Part shown: positions 1 to 6,569 of the stretch, piece after piece
Layout of the letters: the number at the start of each line of letters is the position of its first letter
Numbering within the stretch: the first letter of the stretch is position 1
NCBI GenBank assembly: GCA_003220905.1
Contig: QHTS01000154.1
Location: 1 to 7,830 of the forward strand
From: Gemmatimonadota bacterium
GTDB taxonomy: Bacteria > Gemmatimonadota > Gemmatimonadetes > Gemmatimonadales > GWC2-71-9
Length of the DNA stretch: 7,830 nucleotides
Direction of reading: 5' to 3'
The notes under the pieces: generated by a model
Told to the model about the DNA's origin: nothing
Seen by the model: the letters and a program-made list of their open reading frames with translations, nothing else
Databases searched by the model: none
Program-made: the position numbers and the translations under genes

Positions 1-1
1 G

Positions 2-2035
2 GGAGAGAACGCTGGGGTGCTGCGGCTCCCCGACGGCTGGGCGGTGGCATTCAAGATCGAATCGCATAACCACCCGTCGGCGGTCGAGCCCTATCAAGGG
101 GCGGCCACCGGCGTCGGCGGCATCCTGCGGGACGTGTTCACCATGGGCGCCCGACCCGTGGCGGTCCTGAATAGCCTGCGCTTCGGCCCGCTGGACGAGG
201 CGCGCAACCGCTACCTCTTTGCTGGTGTGGTGAAGGGCGTGGGCGACTACGGCAACTGCGTGGGCGTTCCGACGCTGGGAGGCGAGGTCGACTTCGGGCC
301 GAGCTATGGCGGCAACCCCCTCGTGAATGCGATGTGCGTCGGCCTCCTCAAGGAGCGGGATCTCATCAAGGCGGCGGCGCACGGCATCGGCAACGTGCTG
401 CTGGTCGTGGGCTCGCGCACGGGCCGCGACGGCATCCACGGCGCGTCGTTCGCCTCCGAAGAGCTGACGCACGAGAGCGAGCAGCGGAGGCCCCAGGTCC
501 AGGTGGGCGATCCGTTCACCGAGAAGCTGCTGCTCGAGGCCAGTCTCGCACTGATCGCGTCGGGCCACATCGTCGCGATCCAGGACATGGGCGCCGCCGG
601 TCTCACGTCGTCGTCCGCCGAGATGGCCGCCAAAGGCGGCGTGGGCGTAGAGCTCGATCTGTCGCTCGTGCCCACGCGCGAGCCGGGCATGACCCCGTAC
701 GAGATCCTGCTGTCCGAATCACAAGAGCGCATGCTGGTGGTCGCGCGGCCCGATCGGATCACGCAGGTCCAGGCGATCGGCGAGAAGTGGGACCTCACTG
801 CCACGCCGATCGGCCGCGTGACGGACGACGGCATGTACCGGGCGAAATGGCAGGACCAGGTCGTGGTCGAGATCCCCGGACAACGGTTGATCGACGACTG
901 CCCTGTCTACACGCCCGAAGCCCGTGAGGATGACGCGATCGCTCGTTTGCGCGCGGAGCGTCCTGCTCCCCGCTCCCCGCTCCCTGCTCCCGCTGAGGTG
1001 CTCCTCAAACTCCTCGACCACCCGCCGATCGCATCCAAGCGTTGGGTCTACGAGCAGTACGACTCGACCGTCCAAGCGGGCACCGTGATCGGCCCCGGGG
1101 GGGGCGACGCCGGCGTCATTCGGGTCCGGAATGCGGATTTCGGCCTTGCGGTGACGCTGGACTGCAACAACCGGTACGCGCTCCTCGACCCGTACGAGGG
1201 GGGTAAGGCGGCCGTGGCGGAAGCGGCCCGCAACATCGCGTGCACGGGCGCCCGCCCGCTGGGCATCACCGATTGCCTGAACTTCGGGAATCCCGAACGG
1301 CCGTCCGTCTTTCACCAATTCATGGAGAGCTGCCGCGGCATCGCCGACGCCTGCCGGGCGCTCGATACCCCGGTCACGGGCGGGAACGTTTCCTTCTACA
1401 ATGAGAGCCCGGCGGGCGCGGTGGACCCCACGCCGGTGGTCGGGATGGTCGGCCTCCTGTCCCGCGCGGAGCGCGCCGTGCGGAGCCACGCGCGCGCGGC
1501 CGGCGACGTGGTCTTCGTGCTGGGCGAGACGCGGGTCGAGCTGGGCGCGTCGCAGCTGTGGGAAGCGCTCCACGGCTTCGTGGGCGGACAGCCGCCACGG
1601 GTCGACCTCGCCGTTGAGCGGCGGCTCGTGGACTACCTCGTCGCGGCGGCGGAGCGCGGGCTGCTGCGCTCCGCGCACGATTGCTCGCACGGCGGCCTCG
1701 GCGTGGCGCTGGCGGAGGTCGCGATGGGTGGTCCGTACGACGAGACAGGATTCGGCCTCAACATTGATCTTGCGGCTTACGGCTTGGGGCTTGCGGCTGA
1801 CGAGCTGTTGTTCAGCGAATCTCACGGGCGTGCCGTCGTGACGTGTCTGCCCGAGCGGGCGACGGCCGCCCTGGCGCTCGCGCAGGAGCTCGGTGTGCCC
1901 GCGCAGCGGGTCGGAACGGTGGCAGCGCGCGGCGGCGCCGTCCGCCTGCGGCTGGGCGACGCGACCGTCGAGCACCCCGTCGAGCGTCTCAGGCAGCTAT
2001 ATTTCTCGAGCGTATCCCGACGGATGGGGGACTGA
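2..2035 (+). CDS. purL: Phosphoribosylformylglycinamidine synthase, synthetase subunit PurL (5' truncated by window edge)
   Basis: PurL converts FGAR, ATP and glutamine-derived ammonia to FGAM in the cytoplasm, the fourth step of purine synthesis. The frame is open from base 2, beginning GENAG, a motif that lies roughly 80 residues into small-type PurL, so about a tenth of the protein is upstream; the GTG at 17 is internal. Visible family motifs are ESHNHPSAVEPYQGAATGVGG near the new N terminus, the second-half block DCLNFGNP (about 1270-1295) and HDCSHGGLGVALAE (about 1675-1715). The two AIRS-like halves are joined by a Pro/Ala-rich linker around 950-1000. The total of about 750 residues implies the small PurL that works with separate PurS and PurQ, which are not in this window. 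It ends with TGA seven bases before purF, suggesting co-transcription. Two heptamer repeat arrays lie inside the gene without breaking the frame. Confidence 0.97.
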   Translation, partial: GENAGVLRLPDGWAVAFKIESHNHPSAVEPYQGAATGVGGILRDVFTMGARPVAVLNSLRFGPLDEARNRYLFAGVVKGVGDYGNCVGVPTLGGEVDFGPSYGGNPLVNAMCVGLLKERDLIKAAAHGIGNVLLVVGSRTGRDGIHGASFASEELTHESEQRRPQVQVGDPFTEKLLLEASLALIASGHIVAIQDMGAAGLTSSSAEMAAKGGVGVELDLSLVPTREPGMTPYEILLSESQERMLVVARPDRITQVQAIGEKWDLTATPIGRVTDDGMYRAKWQDQVVVEIPGQRLIDDCPVYTPEAREDDAIARLRAERPAPRSPLPAPAEVLLKLLDHPPIASKRWVYEQYDSTVQAGTVIGPGGGDAGVIRVRNADFGLAVTLDCNNRYALLDPYEGGKAAVAEAARNIACTGARPLGITDCLNFGNPERPSVFHQFMESCRGIADACRALDTPVTGGNVSFYNESPAGAVDPTPVVGMVGLLSRAERAVRSHARAAGDVVFVLGETRVELGASQLWEALHGFVGGQPPRVDLAVERRLVDYLVAAAERGLLRSAHDCSHGGLGVALAEVAMGGPYDETGFGLNIDLAAYGLGLAADELLFSESHGRAVVTCLPERATAALALAQELGVPAQRVGTVAARGGAVRLRLGDATVEHPVERLRQLYFSSVSRRMGD
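965..992 (+). repeat. Four-unit heptamer tandem array in the purL linker
   Basis: Four consecutive 7-bp units read GCTCCCC, GCTCCCC, GCTCCCT, GCTCCCG. They encode the Pro/Ala-rich stretch APRSPLPAP in the linker between the two halves of PurL, a place that tolerates length change. Because seven is not a multiple of three, only changes of three units would keep the frame; the frame is intact here. The repeat is directly visible; its origin by slippage is inferred. Confidence 0.85.
1768..1802 (+). repeat. Five-unit degenerate heptamer array in the purL 3' region
   Basis: Five consecutive 7-bp units follow the consensus GCTTGCG: TCTTGCG, GCTTACG, GCTTGGG, GCTTGCG and GCTGACG, matching at 5 to 7 of 7 positions. 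They encode the Leu/Ala/Gly-rich stretch LAAYGLGLAAD just before the conserved LLFSES motif of PurL. The array seems to occupy a variable stretch of the C-terminal half. The PurL frame is uninterrupted. Confidence 0.75.
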
Positions 2036-2042
2036 CGGATAA

Positions 2043-3443
2043 ATGTGCGGCATCATCGGCGTCACCGGCGTTCCCGACGCAGCCCGCGTCGCCTACCTCG
2101 GCCTCTATAGCCTGCAGCACCGGGGGCAGGAGTCCGGCGGGATGGTGGCGGTGGATGGGGAAGGCGTGGCGCGATCCCACCGCGGCATGGGGCTCGTTTC
2201 GGACATCTTCAACGAGCGAGTCCTGAGCGATCTGCCGGGCGACGTCGCCATCGGCCACACCCGCTACTCCACTGCCGGCACCTCCGTCCTCGCCAATGCC
2301 CAACCGATGCTCGCCCGCTACCGCGAAGGGCCGCTGGCGCTCGCGCACAACGGGAACCTCACGAACGCGGTCCAGCTGCGGTCCGACCTCGTCGCCAAGG
2401 GCTCGCTGTTCCAGAGCTCCTCGGACAGCGAGGTGCTGGTGCACCTGATCGCCCGGTCCGAGGCACGGGAGCCGGAGGACCAGCTGCTGGACGCGCTCGA
2501 GCGGGTGGAGGGCGCCTACTCGCTCCTCATTACCGTCGGGCGCACCCTGTACGCGATCGTCGATCCGCGCGGCTTTCGGCCCCTGGTGCTGGGTCGCCTG
2601 GGGCGTGGCTGGGTGGTGGCGTCCGAGACCTGCGCCCTCGACATCACCGGCGCGACGCCGGTACGGGAGCTCGAGCCCGGGGACTTCGTGCGCATCCACG
2701 GGGAGGAGGTGGATCAGCTCCCCCGCCTGCCCGCGCGGCCGCCGCGCCGCTGCGTGTTCGAGCTGGTGTACTTCTCGCGGCCCGACAGCACGGTGTTCCA
2801 TCGGTCCGTGGACCGGGTGCGCCGGGCGCTGGGGCACGAGCTCGCCCGCGAGCACCCGGCGCCCGGTGCCGACTGCGTGTTCTCGGTGCCGGACTCGTCC
2901 AACGCCATGGCGCTCGGCTTCTCCGAGGAGTCGGGGACCAAGCTCGAGCATGCGCTCATCCGCAATCACTACGTCGGCCGCACGTTCATCCATCCCGCCC
3001 AGGCCGGCCGCATGGCGAAGGTCAAGATCAAGTTCAATCCCGTCCGCGAAGTGCTGCAGGGAAAGAAGGTCGTGGTCGTGGACGACTCGATCGTCCGCGG
3101 CACGACCAGCCGGGCGCTGGTGCAGCTGATCCGTCAGGCGGGCGCGGCCGAGGTGCATTTCCGCGTCGCGTCTCCGCCGATCACGGGCCCATGCTACTAC
3201 GGCATCGATACGCCCACCAAAGGTGAGCTGATCGGGTCGAGCCACGACGTCATGCAGATCCGTGAGCACTTGGGCGTCGACACGTTGGGGTATCTTTCGC
3301 TGGACGGGATGCTGCGCGCGGCGGGCGGCGATCCGGCCGACTTCTGCCACGCCTGCTTCTCGGGCGACTACCCCACCGAAATCCCCGAGGATCTCGAGCG
3401 GGCCCGCAACGCCGCCCCGCTCCTCGCCGCCATCCCCAGTTGA
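2043..3443 (+). CDS. purF: Amidophosphoribosyltransferase PurF, Fe-S ligand-bearing type
   Basis: PurF transfers ammonia from glutamine to PRPP, giving phosphoribosylamine and PPi, the first committed and usually feedback-inhibited step of purine synthesis. The protein has 466 residues, normal for the family. Residues 1-230 form the class II glutaminase domain: it starts MCGIIG, so Cys2 becomes the N-terminal nucleophile after Met removal, and LYSLQHRGQES, GHTRYST and AHNGNLTN follow. The C-terminal phosphoribosyltransferase domain carries the PRPP loop VVVVDDSIVRGTTS (Asp347-Asp348). Cys237, Cys384, Cys435 and Cys438 (in CHACFSGDYPT) match the four [4Fe-4S] ligands of Bacillus-type PurF. An in-frame TAA directly precedes the ATG, so there is no propeptide and the start is fixed. 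No strong Shine-Dalgarno is seen; a GGGGGA at 2026-2031 is rather distant. It lies between purL and ppdK in a tight same-strand run. Confidence 0.97.
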   Translation: MCGIIGVTGVPDAARVAYLGLYSLQHRGQESGGMVAVDGEGVARSHRGMGLVSDIFNERVLSDLPGDVAIGHTRYSTAGTSVLANAQPMLARYREGPLALAHNGNLTNAVQLRSDLVAKGSLFQSSSDSEVLVHLIARSEAREPEDQLLDALERVEGAYSLLITVGRTLYAIVDPRGFRPLVLGRLGRGWVVASETCALDITGATPVRELEPGDFVRIHGEEVDQLPRLPARPPRRCVFELVYFSRPDSTVFHRSVDRVRRALGHELAREHPAPGADCVFSVPDSSNAMALGFSEESGTKLEHALIRNHYVGRTFIHPAQAGRMAKVKIKFNPVREVLQGKKVVVVDDSIVRGTTSRALVQLIRQAGAAEVHFRVASPPITGPCYYGIDTPTKGELIGSSHDVMQIREHLGVDTLGYLSLDGMLRAAGGDPADFCHACFSGDYPTEIPEDLERARNAAPLLAAIPS

Positions 3444-3449
3444 TCCGCC

Positions 3450-4628
3450 GTGCCGGCGCTCGAGCGGTGGGTGTATTCGTTCGGCGACGGCCGCGCCGAC
3501 GGCTCGGCGGCGATGCGCGACATCCTGGGCGGCAAGGGGGCCGGCCTCGCCGAAATGGCGAACCTGGGCCTCCCCGTCCCCCCGGGGTTCACGATCTCCG
3601 CCAAACTCTGCATCGCCTACCTCGAGCACGGTACCTTCCCCGACGATCTGCGTGAAGAAGTCGATCGCCATCTGAAGCAGCTGGAGCGACTCGCCAAGAA
3701 GCGTTTCGGCGATGCGCGCAATCCGTTGCTCGTTTCGGTACGCTCGGGCGCCGCGGTGTCGATGCCGGGAATGATGGAGACCATTCTGAACCTGGGCCTG
3801 AACGACGAGACCGTGCAGGGGCTCATCGCCGGCTCGAAGAACCCTCGGTTTGCCTACGACTCGTATCGTCGCTTCGTCCAGATGTACGGCGATGTGGTGT
3901 TCGACCTCGGCAAGGAGCCGTTCGCGGAGGTGCTGGACGAGTTCAAGCGCCGGCGTAAGGTGGAGCGGGACATCGACCTCCCGGCCGACGACCTGAAGGC
4001 CCTCGTGCGAGAGTTCAAGTCGATCATCCAGGCGAAGTGCGGGCTCCCCTTCCCCGAGGATCCCACGGTCCAGCTGTGGGGGGCGATCGCGGCGGTGTTC
4101 AAGAGCTGGCGCACGCGCCGGGCCACGGACTACCGCCGGGTGCACGGCATTCCCGACGATCTGGGTACCGCGGTGAACGTGGTCGCGATGGTGTACGGCA
4201 ACATGGGGGACGATTCCGGGACCGGGGTCGCGTTCACGCGCGACTGCAGCACGGGCGAAGCGGTGCTCAACGGCGACGTGCTCACCAACGCGCAGGGTGA
4301 GGACGTCGTCTCGGGCGCCCGCACCCCTGAGTCACTCGCCAAGCTCAAGCGCGGTAAGCTCGCCAAGGTGTACCGCGAGCTGGAGCGCATCGCCGCAAAG
4401 CTCGAGCGCCACTTTAGAGACGTGCAGGACATCGAGTTCACGTTCGAGCACGGCGACCTGTACCTGCTGCAGACGCGCCGCGCTCAGCGCGCCGGGCTCG
4501 CGGCGGTGCCAGCGCCGTGGAGATGGTGGAGGAGGGACTCATCACGCCCAGCGAGGCGGTGCAGCGCGTCCCGCCCCAGGACTTGGACCAGCTGTTCCAT
4601 CCGATGGTCGACCCGCGCGCGTCCGTGA
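3450..4628 (+). CDS. ppdK: PPDK N-terminal part (ATP-binding domain), frame before the shift
   Basis: This frame carries the genuine PPDK sequence from residue 1 to about residue 353 (base 4508); the final 40 codons to the stop at 4628 are out-of-frame and not PPDK-like. ATP-grasp motifs are clear: GGKGAGLAEM with Lys29, LVSVRSGA with Arg98, SMPGMMETILNLGLND, NPRFAYDSYRRFVQMYGDVV, GTAVNVVAMVYGNMG, SGTGVAFTRD, then DIEFTFE with Asp327 and Glu329, and LLQTR ending at Arg343. These correspond in order to the ATP- and metal-contacting residues described in Clostridium symbiosum PPDK. If the shift is real, this would make a 392-residue protein lacking the phosphohistidine and PEP domains, and inactive in the full reaction. 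Confidence 0.85.
   Translation: MPALERWVYSFGDGRADGSAAMRDILGGKGAGLAEMANLGLPVPPGFTISAKLCIAYLEHGTFPDDLREEVDRHLKQLERLAKKRFGDARNPLLVSVRSGAAVSMPGMMETILNLGLNDETVQGLIAGSKNPRFAYDSYRRFVQMYGDVVFDLGKEPFAEVLDEFKRRRKVERDIDLPADDLKALVREFKSIIQAKCGLPFPEDPTVQLWGAIAAVFKSWRTRRATDYRRVHGIPDDLGTAVNVVAMVYGNMGDDSGTGVAFTRDCSTGEAVLNGDVLTNAQGEDVVSGARTPESLAKLKRGKLAKVYRELERIAAKLERHFRDVQDIEFTFEHGDLYLLQTRRAQRAGLAAVPAPWRWWRRDSSRPARRCSASRPRTWTSCSIRWSTRARP
4506..4513 (+). other. Frameshift point in ppdK (apparent one-base deletion)
   Basis: Frame one reads AAV to base 4508, then non-homologous residues. Frame two reads A-V-E-M-V-E-E-G from base 4514. The family pattern AAxxxAxxMVxEG requires two residues (six bases) between, but only the five bases CCAGC are present. 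One missing base restores a full-length enzyme. No slippery heptamer of the X XXY YYZ type is seen, which argues against programmed frameshifting. Confidence 0.85.
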
Positions 4629-6112
4629 CCCTCGTCGCGAAAGGTCTCCCGGCCTCGCCCGGGGCGGCGACGGGCGAGGCGGTGTTCGACGCGGACGAGG
4701 CGGAGGCGCTGGCCCATGAGGGCCGCAAGGTCATCCTCATCCGGCCGGAGACGTCCCCCGAGGACTTCCACGGGATTGTGGCGGCGCAGGCGGTGATCAC
4801 CGCGCGCGGCGGCATGACGAGCCACGCGGCGGTGGTGGCCCGGGGGATGGGCAAGACCTGCGTGGTGGGAGCGAAGGACATCGAGGTGGACCCCGCCGCG
4901 GGCCGGCTGCGCGCCAACGGCCGCGTCGTCAAATGGGGTCAGCTCATCACCGTGGACGGGACCACCGGCCGGGTGCTGCTCGGAGCCGCCAAGCTGGTGG
5001 AGCCGAAGCTCGGCAGCCACTACGTCAAGTTGATGGCGTGGGCGGACGAACATCGCCGGCTGCGGGTGCGCGCCAACGCCGACACGCCGGGGGACGCGAA
5101 GCGCGCCCGCGAGTTCGGCGCCGAGGGGGTCGGGTTGTGCCGCACCGAGCACATGTTCTTCGAAGGCGATCGCATCACGGCAATGCGCGAAATGATCGTG
5201 GCGCCGGACGAAGCGGGCCGCCGCCGCGCGCTCGCCAAGCTGCTCCCGATGCAGCGCGAGGACTTCGAAGGGATTTTCGAAGCGATGGCTGGCCACCCGG
5301 TCACCATCCGGCTGCTCGATCCGCCGCTGCACGAGTTCCTGCCGCACGGGAAGGACGAAGTCGGGGCGCTCGCCCGCGCCATGAAGCTGCCCGCGGTCCG
5401 GCTGGAGCGGCTCGTCGCCTCGCTGGTCGAGGCGAACCCGATGCTCGGGCATCGCGGCTGCCGGCTCGGCATCACGTATCCCGAAATCACCGAAATGCAG
5501 GCCCGGGCGATTTTCGAGGCGGCGTGCCGGGTCGTGAGCCGCGGCAAGAAGGTGACCGTCGAGGTCATGATCCCACTCGTCGCTCTCGTCGAAGAGCTGC
5601 GGCGCCAGACCGAGATCGTGCGCCGCGTGGCACGGGAAGTGTTCCAGGCCGAGGGGCGAGCGGTGCCGTATCTGGTCGGGACGATGATCGAGCTGCCGCG
5701 CGCGGCGCTCACTGCCGACGAGATCGCCAAGGACGCGGAGTTTTTCTCCTTCGGAACGAACGACCTCACGCAGACGACCTTCGGTCTGTCGCGCGACGAC
5801 GCGGGCCGGTTCCTCCCGTTCTACGTGGAGCACGGCATCCTGAAGGACGACCCGTTCCAGGTGCTCGACCAGGAGGGCGTCGGCAAGCTCATCGAGCTGG
5901 CGGTCCGGCTCGGCCGGGGAACGCGGGCGGACCTCAAGATCGGCATCTGCGGGGAGCACGGCGGCGAGCCCGCGTCGGTGAAGTTCTGCCACCATGTGGG
6001 CATGAACTACGTGTCCTGCTCGCCGTTCCGCGTACCCATCGCTCGTCTCGCCGCGGCCCAGGCGGCGCTCGAAGAACAGGGCGTAATTAACCGAACGCGG
6101 GCAACCGTCTGA
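4517..6112 (+). CDS. ppdK: PPDK C-terminal part (phosphohistidine and PEP-binding domains), frame after the shift
   Basis: This frame resumes PPDK homology at EMVEEGLIT and continues unbroken to TGA. The swivelling domain contains GGMTSHAAVVARGMG, in which the His encoded at 4823-4825 (about residue 459 of the joined protein) is the phosphate carrier, with the adjacent Thr that is the regulatory phosphorylation site in plants and some bacteria. The C-terminal barrel shows GLCRTEHMFF, LDPPLHEFLPH, NPMLGHRGCRL, EFFSFGTNDLTQ and GICGEHGGEP, whose Cys at 5948-5950 (about residue 834) is the catalytic acid, followed by NYVSCSPFRVPIARLAAAQAA. GTG 4517 is only the first start-like codon of the frame. 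It has no obvious ribosome-binding site and is probably not a natural start. Confidence 0.85.
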   Translation: MEMVEEGLITPSEAVQRVPPQDLDQLFHPMVDPRASVTLVAKGLPASPGAATGEAVFDADEAEALAHEGRKVILIRPETSPEDFHGIVAAQAVITARGGMTSHAAVVARGMGKTCVVGAKDIEVDPAAGRLRANGRVVKWGQLITVDGTTGRVLLGAAKLVEPKLGSHYVKLMAWADEHRRLRVRANADTPGDAKRAREFGAEGVGLCRTEHMFFEGDRITAMREMIVAPDEAGRRRALAKLLPMQREDFEGIFEAMAGHPVTIRLLDPPLHEFLPHGKDEVGALARAMKLPAVRLERLVASLVEANPMLGHRGCRLGITYPEITEMQARAIFEAACRVVSRGKKVTVEVMIPLVALVEELRRQTEIVRRVAREVFQAEGRAVPYLVGTMIELPRAALTADEIAKDAEFFSFGTNDLTQTTFGLSRDDAGRFLPFYVEHGILKDDPFQVLDQEGVGKLIELAVRLGRGTRADLKIGICGEHGGEPASVKFCHHVGMNYVSCSPFRVPIARLAAAQAALEEQGVINRTRATV

Positions 6113-6170
6113 CGGGAATCGGGAAACGAGAAACGGGACACGTATCCCGTTTCCCGTGTCCCGTTTCCCG
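6113..6170. terminator. Long heptamer-built hairpin between convergent ppdK and ssrA; probable bidirectional terminator
   Basis: Bases 6113-6138 pair with 6145-6170, giving a 26-bp stem with three mismatches (6119/6164, 6125/6158, 6129/6154) and a six-base loop CACGTA. An alternative register gives a perfect 13-bp stem, 6130-6142 with 6155-6167. The arms are tandem heptamers: CGGGAAT, CGGGAAA, CGAGAAA, CGGGACA on the left and TCCCGTT, TCCCGTG, TCCCGTT on the right. It begins directly after the ppdK stop and ends seven bases from the tmRNA 3' end. The convergent position suggests termination in both directions, but neither side has a U-tract, so intrinsic termination is inferred. Confidence 0.6.
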
Positions 6171-6177
6171 AGTTAAA

Positions 6178-6532
6178 TGGAGGCGCGGGGAATCGAACCC
6201 CGGTCCGAGAATGACTCCGATACCGCTACTACGTGCGTAGACGAGGCTTGTGGTCTCGCCACCGCGGCGCCTCGCCGGCCACGGCAGCGACGAGCCCTTA
6301 GAAACTCTTACGCGACCCGTTCGGGCCCCAGGTCACGCCAGCCCGATTTTGCGATACGTGAGCGCCGCCTCAGGCGGGCTGCCACTCACGCAGGTGCGTG
6401 AAGCCGAAGCTTACGCAGCCAGTGCCAGGTTTGAATTGGCAGTTATGAATTGTGCCAGTGGTTTTACCAGGTGACTGACGACCTGGGCACGCAGCGATAT
6501 CCTCGCCAAACCCGTCGAAGCCTGTCGCCCCC
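6178..6532 (-). ncRNA. ssrA: Transfer-messenger RNA (tmRNA, one-piece)
   Basis: tmRNA with SmpB rescues ribosomes stalled on broken mRNAs by acting first as alanyl-tRNA and then as mRNA for a degradation tag. Read on the minus strand, the 5' end GGGGGCG pairs with CGCCTCC at the 3' end (7 bp, one G-U) followed by discriminator A; the next bases are TTT, so CCA is not encoded. The 5' part holds the hallmark GGCTTCGACGGG, and the 3' end has a T arm with CGGGG, TTCGATT, CCCCG. A P2-like helix forms between GATATCGCT near the 5' end and AGCGGTATC near the 3' end, plus a stem CCAGGT (6486-6481) with ACCTGG (6472-6467) before the tag. Length is 355 nt, typical of the family. A single molecule carries both ends, so it is not a permuted two-piece form. 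Short reading frames overlapping it are not genes. Confidence 0.95.
6411..6440 (-). other. tmRNA proteolysis-tag reading frame, ANSNLALAA-stop
   Basis: Minus-strand codons GCC AAT TCA AAC CTG GCA CTG GCT GCG TAA encode ANSNLALAA, ending in the LAA signature read by ClpXP-type proteases. The bases before GCC are TAACT, with U at -5 and A at -4 as in the E. coli UAGUC-GCA resume context. The same frame upstream has another alanine codon (GCA at 6455-6453), which would give the 14-residue tag AQFITANSNLALAA. The nine-residue version resembles the Thermus tag ANTNYALAA and is preferred. Confidence 0.75.
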
Positions 6533-6540
6533 GTGAGCGT

Positions 6541-6569
6541 AACCTAGTTGGCCGAGGAGGCATTTTCAA
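6541..6569 (-). promoter_or_regulatory. Sigma-70-type promoter of ssrA
   Basis: On the minus strand a -35 box TTGAAA (6569-6564) is followed after exactly 17 bases by a -10 box TAGGTT (6546-6541), with eight bases to the mature tmRNA 5' end at 6532. Box sequence, spacing and distance all fit, which supports the assigned 5' end. The -35 box overlaps the TGA stop codon of the upstream patatin gene. Confidence 0.7.

Larger units (their letters stand above)
3450..6112 (+). pseudogene. ppdK: Pyruvate, phosphate dikinase gene carrying one frameshift
   Basis: PPDK reversibly converts pyruvate + ATP + Pi to PEP + AMP + PPi, in the gluconeogenic direction or, in many bacteria, in PPi-dependent glycolysis. 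The region encodes the complete three-part enzyme: N-terminal nucleotide-binding part, central phosphohistidine domain and C-terminal PEP/pyruvate barrel. The coding is split between two frames that join near 4506-4513. Stitched together it is about 887 residues, close to the usual length of about 875. No other stop or frame break is visible and every key catalytic residue is present, so inactivation, if real, is very recent; a sequencing or assembly indel is equally possible. The gene starts six bases after purF, suggesting the same transcript. The GTG start gives MPALERWVYSF, matching the family N terminus; no clear ribosome-binding site precedes it. Confidence 0.9.

Noticed and set aside
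1097..1104. Run of eight G in purL as a phase-variation switch
   Set aside because: The frame is intact, the gene is core metabolism, and the run encodes the glycine-rich loop GPGGGDAG expected near this point.
1989..4145. Antisense open frame of 718 codons opposite purF and ppdK
   Set aside because: It mirrors strongly conserved purF and ppdK codons in GC-rich DNA, has no recognisable domain, and is rich in Arg, His and Asp as expected for a shadow frame.
4506..4513. Programmed ribosomal frameshift in ppdK
   Set aside because: No slippery heptamer or obvious adjacent stimulatory structure was seen, and PPDK is not known to use frameshifting; an indel is simpler.
4484..5995. Antisense open frame of 503 codons opposite the ppdK 3' half
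   Set aside because: The opposite strand encodes clear PPDK motifs; this frame has low-complexity, Arg/His-rich composition.
6178..6210. Possible tRNA gene from the T-arm and acceptor-like sequence
   Set aside because: No anticodon arm follows; the partner acceptor strand is 350 bases away, which makes this the 3' end of tmRNA.
6177..6474. Short plus-strand open frames over the tmRNA
   Set aside because: They lie within a structured RNA with paired ends and a tag frame on the other strand.
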